Source of the DNA: Burkholderiaceae bacterium | GTDB taxonomy: Bacteria > Pseudomonadota > Gammaproteobacteria > Burkholderiales > Burkholderiaceae | Length of the DNA: 25,401 nt | Direction of reading: 5' to 3' | NCBI GenBank assembly: GCA_947461805.1 | Contig: CANHMJ010000005.1 | Location: 1-25,401 of the forward strand | In this document: positions 22,147 to 25,401 of the stretch, piece after piece | How positions within the stretch are numbered: the first letter of the stretch is position 1 | How the letters are laid out: every line of letters begins with the position of its first letter | The notes under the pieces: model-generated | The model's database searches: none | What the model was told of the DNA's origin: nothing | The model's input: only the letters and a program-made list of their open reading frames with translations | Position numbers and translations under genes: made by a program

Positions 22147-22761
22147 TCAGTTTGAACCTTGTAAGGCCTGCTCTAAAGCCTGCAATTCTTCTGGCGTATT
22201 GGTATTCGCAAAAGCCGCTGCATCGGTAAAGATGACAGTACTCGAGGGCAGCGTTTCAAACCAGCGATCAATCTTGCGCCCCTCCTGCCCTAAAAAATCC
22301 TGCAGGGATTGTTTAACGCCACGGCGCATCAGGCAAAAAACCGGTTGCGTCCAGATTACGCCCGATGGATCTGCGCTGGAGGCATACACGACATCGGACT
22401 GCGTATTGATCATGACCTCAAGCATCTGCTCGCTTAAATTTAGAGGAAAGACTGGCGAATCGCAGGGTACCGACAGGAGGTATTCGGTATTGCAGTGCTC
22501 TAAGCCAGCAGCAAAGCCAGCAAGCGGGCCAGCGAAATCGGGGTGATGATCGGCTATGACAGCATGGCCATATTGCGCATAGTGATCATGGTTGCGATTG
22601 GCATTAATTAGGATGGTTGCCACTTGAGGAGTCAATCGATTAATTGCATGCTCTATTAACGGCTTTCCCATGAAAGGAACTAAGCCCTTATCGATGCCAC
22701 CCATTCGTTGGGCGCGACCGCCCGCCAAAATTAGGCCTGTAATCTCAGCATGCGCAGTCAT
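22147..22761 (-). CDS. mobA: Molybdenum cofactor guanylyltransferase MobA
   Basis: 204 residues. MobA joins GMP to Mo-molybdopterin to form the MGD cofactor of DMSO-reductase-family enzymes. The nucleotide-binding loop is LAGGRAQRMGGIDKG (12-26), and the metal-binding Asp101 lies in VPCDSP. Both are diagnostic. The ATG shares its first base with the last base of the moaA stop (TAATG), so translation is probably coupled. Its presence implies that this organism has at least one bis-MGD enzyme such as a nitrate reductase or formate dehydrogenase, not seen here. Confidence 0.94.
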   Translation of the reverse strand: MTAHAEITGLILAGGRAQRMGGIDKGLVPFMGKPLIEHAINRLTPQVATILINANRNHDHYAQYGHAVIADHHPDFAGPLAGFAAGLEHCNTEYLLSVPCDSPVFPLNLSEQMLEVMINTQSDVVYASSADPSGVIWTQPVFCLMRRGVKQSLQDFLGQEGRKIDRWFETLPSSTVIFTDAAAFANTNTPEELQALEQALQGSN

Positions 22762-23876
22762 TAACCACCGATATAAGACATCTCTACTTTGTTTGCCGAG
22801 TGACCAAGCCCAGCTGTTGCTTGACCGCGGATTTCAGAGTAGTTATCGTTACGCACAGACCAGGTACTCATGATGGCATTAGCGATTTCTAAATCGCTGC
22901 AGCCAGAGCGCAACATGGTCTTAAAGTCATAACCTTGACTGGCAAACAGGCAGAGGTAGAGTTGGCCATCCGTCGAGATGCGGGCTCGACTGCAGTCGTG
23001 GCAGAAGGTTTGGGTCACGCTGGAGATAACACCGATTTCACCAGCGCCATCGAGGTAGCGCCAACGCTGCGCAACTTCACCAGCATAGTTGGCTTCCATT
23101 GACTCTAAGGGATGGACCGCATGAATGCGTTCAATCACTTCTTTAGATGGCAGCACCTCTTTCATGTCCCAGCCATTCGAACTTCCGACATCCATAAATT
23201 CAATAAAGCGCAATGCAACGCCGGTATTTCGGAAGTGTCTCGCCATCGGAATGATCTCTTGATCATTCGTCCCTTTTTTCACCACCATATTCACTTTGAT
23301 CGACTCAAAGCCAGCCTCTTGAGCCGCAGCAATGCCATCCAGTACATCACTGACCGGAAAATCTGCGTCATTCATTTGTTTAAAGATGGCGTCATTGAGG
23401 CCGTCTAGGCTAATGGTAAGGCGATGTAAGCCAGCTGCTTTTAGTTGTGCTGCCTTTTTTCGTAAGAGACTGCCGTTGGTGGTGAGGGTTAACTCAAGGG
23501 GCTGGCCGTCCGGTTTTTTTATCTCCGCCAGCATGGAGATCAAGCCTTCTACATTCTTACGCAGTAATGGCTCGCCACCCGTCAAGCGAATTTTTTCAAT
23601 CCCAAGCGACGCAAAAATTGCCGTAAGGCGTGTCATTTCCTCAAAGCTCAGTAGGGCAGTTTGTGACAGATAGGGATAGTTCTGATCAAACACTTCTTTG
23701 GGCATGCAGTAGGTGCAGCGAAAGTTGCACCGATCGGTGACTGAAATGCGTAAATCTCGCAAAGGACGCCCACGTAAATCAACCGACCGGCTCGAGGGGG
23801 CGGCCAGGGTGGACGGCATTACAGGGGCAAGGCCCTTGCCTTCATCGATGCGAATGGGGATTACGCGTTCAACCAT
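22761..23876 (-). CDS. moaA: GTP 3',8-cyclase MoaA
   Basis: 371 residues. MoaA is a radical-SAM enzyme that starts molybdopterin synthesis by cyclising GTP; MoaC completes the step. The N-terminal [4Fe-4S] site is Cys50-x3-Cys54-x2-Cys57, in DRCNFRCTYCMPK. GGEPLLRK is the SAM-binding segment. The C-terminal cluster uses FCHDC and a Cys 14 residues later in LYLCLF. The chain ends in the conserved Gly-Gly. About 38 residues precede the usual family start (LRGRPLRDLRIS), so a shorter product is possible. No moaC, moaD or moaE lies in the window. It follows the rne terminator and heads the operon. Confidence 0.95.
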   Translation of the reverse strand: MVERVIPIRIDEGKGLAPVMPSTLAAPSSRSVDLRGRPLRDLRISVTDRCNFRCTYCMPKEVFDQNYPYLSQTALLSFEEMTRLTAIFASLGIEKIRLTGGEPLLRKNVEGLISMLAEIKKPDGQPLELTLTTNGSLLRKKAAQLKAAGLHRLTISLDGLNDAIFKQMNDADFPVSDVLDGIAAAQEAGFESIKVNMVVKKGTNDQEIIPMARHFRNTGVALRFIEFMDVGSSNGWDMKEVLPSKEVIERIHAVHPLESMEANYAGEVAQRWRYLDGAGEIGVISSVTQTFCHDCSRARISTDGQLYLCLFASQGYDFKTMLRSGCSDLEIANAIMSTWSVRNDNYSEIRGQATAGLGHSANKVEMSYIGG

Positions 23877-23915
23877 GACTCAATTATGGCGGTGATTGGA
23901 ATGGGATGCTGAGTT

Positions 23916-23945
23916 AAACAAAACCCCAATAAAGGGGTTTTGTTT
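23916..23945 (-). terminator. Rho-independent terminator of rne
   Basis: A perfect 12-base-pair stem (23916-23927 with 23934-23945) encloses a 6-base loop. On the minus strand it reads as four C, the loop, four G, then TTTTGTTT. It begins 3 bases after the rne stop and ends before the moaA start. As no plus-strand gene leads into it, it serves rne. Confidence 0.85.
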
Positions 23946-23948
23946 GGC

Positions 23949-25401
23949 TTAGATTTCTTTCGGTACCGATTTTTCCTGCCCACCGGTTTCGATCAGGACC
24001 ATAGGGCCCTGCGGAAGCGCTGCTGGCGGCTTGGGTTCCCGGGTAGTCCGAATTGGGGCTGGCTCAGACTGTATCTGGGTTTGGACTTCAGCTAATTTAG
24101 CCGTGTCTGTACCAACCCAAACCATGCCTGCTGATTCGATCACTTGCTGCAATGGCTTCTCTTCGAGCGGTGCAAAATCTACCTTCGGTAGTTCAGGCGC
24201 TGGCGCCAACGCTACCGGCGCCACTGCTGCAGGCTTTACCGGCGCAGTTGCCGCTGGTACGAAACTGGCTGAAGCCGATTCGGAGGGTTGCTGATCTGCG
24301 CCGTTATTGCGCTCACCATTATTACGCTCACTCTGATTCGAGCGTGGCGGGCGAGATCCACGACCACCTGATTGTGGACTTGGCTTGCGAGCACTAAAGC
24401 TGGCAGTCAGTTCGCTTGTGGGGATGGTTGCCGATGAGCCAGCCATACCAGATGGGGGCCATGCGCCACCAGCGGAGTAGCTCGTAATCACCGTTGCGTT
24501 TGCTTCACCGGCACCTTCACTGCGCTCAGTACGCCCACCACGACCACGACCACGGCGATTGCGACCGCGACCCTGGCGTTGCTCACTTCCATCCGCCGCC
24601 GAATTGCCATCGGTTGTGGATGGAGCATCGTTTGGCTTCGCGCTTGAGGCATCTGCATCCGTGCGCGCTACTTCAGGGCGCTCGGTACGGCCATTGCGAT
24701 TGCGACCACGGCCTTCTTGACGGGGTTTTGCTTCGCGTGCGCCCTCTGTGTTCGAGCTTGCTTCGGGTGCTGCGCTTGCTGGCCGATCGATTCGTTCACC
24801 CCGCTCGCTGCGTTCACCGCGACGCCCACGATTACGTCCACGATCACCGCCATTGCGATTACTATCGCGACCTTGGGGATTGCGGCCGCGTGGGGTAGCA
24901 GGTGCTGGTTTGACTTCAGGCTCGCTCGATGAGAACAGCTTTTTAATAAAACCAAAGAAACCACCGGAGCTGGATTGCGTATCGGCACTCGAGCTACGCG
25001 CTGGACGTGGCTGAGCAACCGGGGCGGGTTGGCTTGGAGTAATGCCTTTAACAGCTGCCTCAGGACGCGCTTTAATCTCGCCTTCTTTGCGACTCACCAC
25101 AGTATCGGCTTCGAGCTCGCGCGCGGCTTCTTCAGCCATGACATAACTGGCTTTTTGATCGTCTAGGCGAACATCGTCATGGCGCAAGCGCTCTAGTTTG
25201 TAATGCGGTGTTTCCAAATGCTTATTTGGAATCATTAAGACATTGACTTTGAAACGGCTTTCGATCTTTATTACTTCAGCGCGCTTTTCATTTAGGAGGA
25301 AGGCGGCGACTTCAACAGGAACTTGCGTATGAATCGCAGCCGTATTTTCTTTCATGGCCTCTTCTTGAATAATCCGCAAGACTTGCAATGCAGATGATTC
25401 G
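23949..25401 (-). CDS. rne: Ribonuclease E, C-terminal part
   Basis: The 5' part lies beyond base 25401; 483 residues to the stop are present. The first part, ending at HLETPHYKLERL, is the close of the catalytic half of RNase E (small domain: VLRIIQEEAMKEN, VPVEVAAFLLNEKR). The rest is the low-complexity scaffold. GFFGFIKKLF (about residues 147-156 here) looks like a membrane-binding amphipathic segment. Three Arg/Gly/Asn-rich blocks, each containing GRNR and ending in ERSE or RTER, are probable RNA-binding sites. Long Ala/Pro/Ser-rich linkers follow, and the C-terminus is Pro-rich. RNase E is the main mRNA-decay endonuclease and degradosome scaffold. The frame opens at the window edge, so no start is given. 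Confidence 0.95.
   Translation of the reverse strand, partial: ESSALQVLRIIQEEAMKENTAAIHTQVPVEVAAFLLNEKRAEVIKIESRFKVNVLMIPNKHLETPHYKLERLRHDDVRLDDQKASYVMAEEAARELEADTVVSRKEGEIKARPEAAVKGITPSQPAPVAQPRPARSSSADTQSSSGGFFGFIKKLFSSSEPEVKPAPATPRGRNPQGRDSNRNGGDRGRNRGRRGERSERGERIDRPASAAPEASSNTEGAREAKPRQEGRGRNRNGRTERPEVARTDADASSAKPNDAPSTTDGNSAADGSEQRQGRGRNRRGRGRGGRTERSEGAGEANATVITSYSAGGAWPPSGMAGSSATIPTSELTASFSARKPSPQSGGRGSRPPRSNQSERNNGERNNGADQQPSESASASFVPAATAPVKPAAVAPVALAPAPELPKVDFAPLEEKPLQQVIESAGMVWVGTDTAKLAEVQTQIQSEPAPIRTTREPKPPAALPQGPMVLIETGGQEKSVPKEI

Noticed and set aside
24494..24898. Plus-strand open frame of 134 residues rich in His and Asp, resembling a metal-binding protein
   Set aside because: It is the exact antisense of the Arg/Gly-rich RNase E tail; repeated CGN codons read backwards give His/Asp runs. 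It has no ribosome-binding site and no family match.
1..25401. Possible CRISPR array, tRNA, insertion sequence, phage or toxin-antitoxin genes
   Set aside because: No regularly spaced repeats, cloverleaf, transposase, integrase or small gene pair typical of these was seen on either strand.

Overview
The window looks like ordinary chromosome from a beta-proteobacterium of the order Burkholderiales. The gene orders (deacetylase-etfBA, rpsP-rimM-trmD-rplS, an orn / M48 peptidase / rsgA block, rne beside moaA) and the protein sequences most resemble Polynucleobacter. That assignment rests on recalled family resemblance, not on a search. Base composition is moderate and fairly even. I see no insertion sequence, prophage, CRISPR array, tRNA or rRNA. 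Thirty protein genes fill almost all of the window, and no gene-free stretch reaches 300 bases (the longest is about 205, before rpsP).

Left part (1-4555): the 5' portion of a lipoprotein lytic transglycosylase (mltB, minus strand, cut by the window edge) diverges from a class II histone-deacetylase-like amidohydrolase. That gene is followed by etfB and etfA, the two subunits of electron-transferring flavoprotein. Two small envelope genes on the minus strand follow: a TM2-like membrane protein and a META-domain lipoprotein.

Translation block (4556-6935): rpsP-rimM-trmD-rplS in the classical order, closed by a strong rho-independent terminator. Weak hairpins lie in the rpsP leader and between rpsP and rimM.

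Middle (6974-13399): a CoA-pyrophosphatase-type Nudix hydrolase is coupled by ATGA to a CobD/CbiB-family membrane protein. That gene overlaps convergently with rsgA, which lies behind an M48 (Ste24-type) membrane protease. Two plus-strand genes, an NTF2/SnoaL-like protein and a DAO-family FAD oxidase, sit between the protease and oligoribonuclease (orn). The orn frame has no usual start codon in front of its first beta strand.

Right part (13396-25401): mogA and pmbA diverge from each other. A Tat-dependent TRAP solute-binding protein of the TakP type appears without its permease. A minus-strand run holds a ferredoxin, a ferredoxin-NADP reductase, thyA and folA. A D-2-hydroxyacid dehydrogenase follows on the plus strand. 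The minus-strand operon moaA-mobA-moeA, plus a 97-residue membrane protein, makes molybdenum cofactor together with mogA. The window ends inside rne (RNase E), whose Arg/Gly-rich tail and terminator are present.

Most of this is core housekeeping. The points most worth a second look are the NTF2-oxidase pair wedged beside orn, the probable ATT start of orn, the orphan TakP-like binding protein, the deacetylase-ETF linkage and the hairpins in the ribosomal-protein operon. I found no convincing candidate for a wholly new system.
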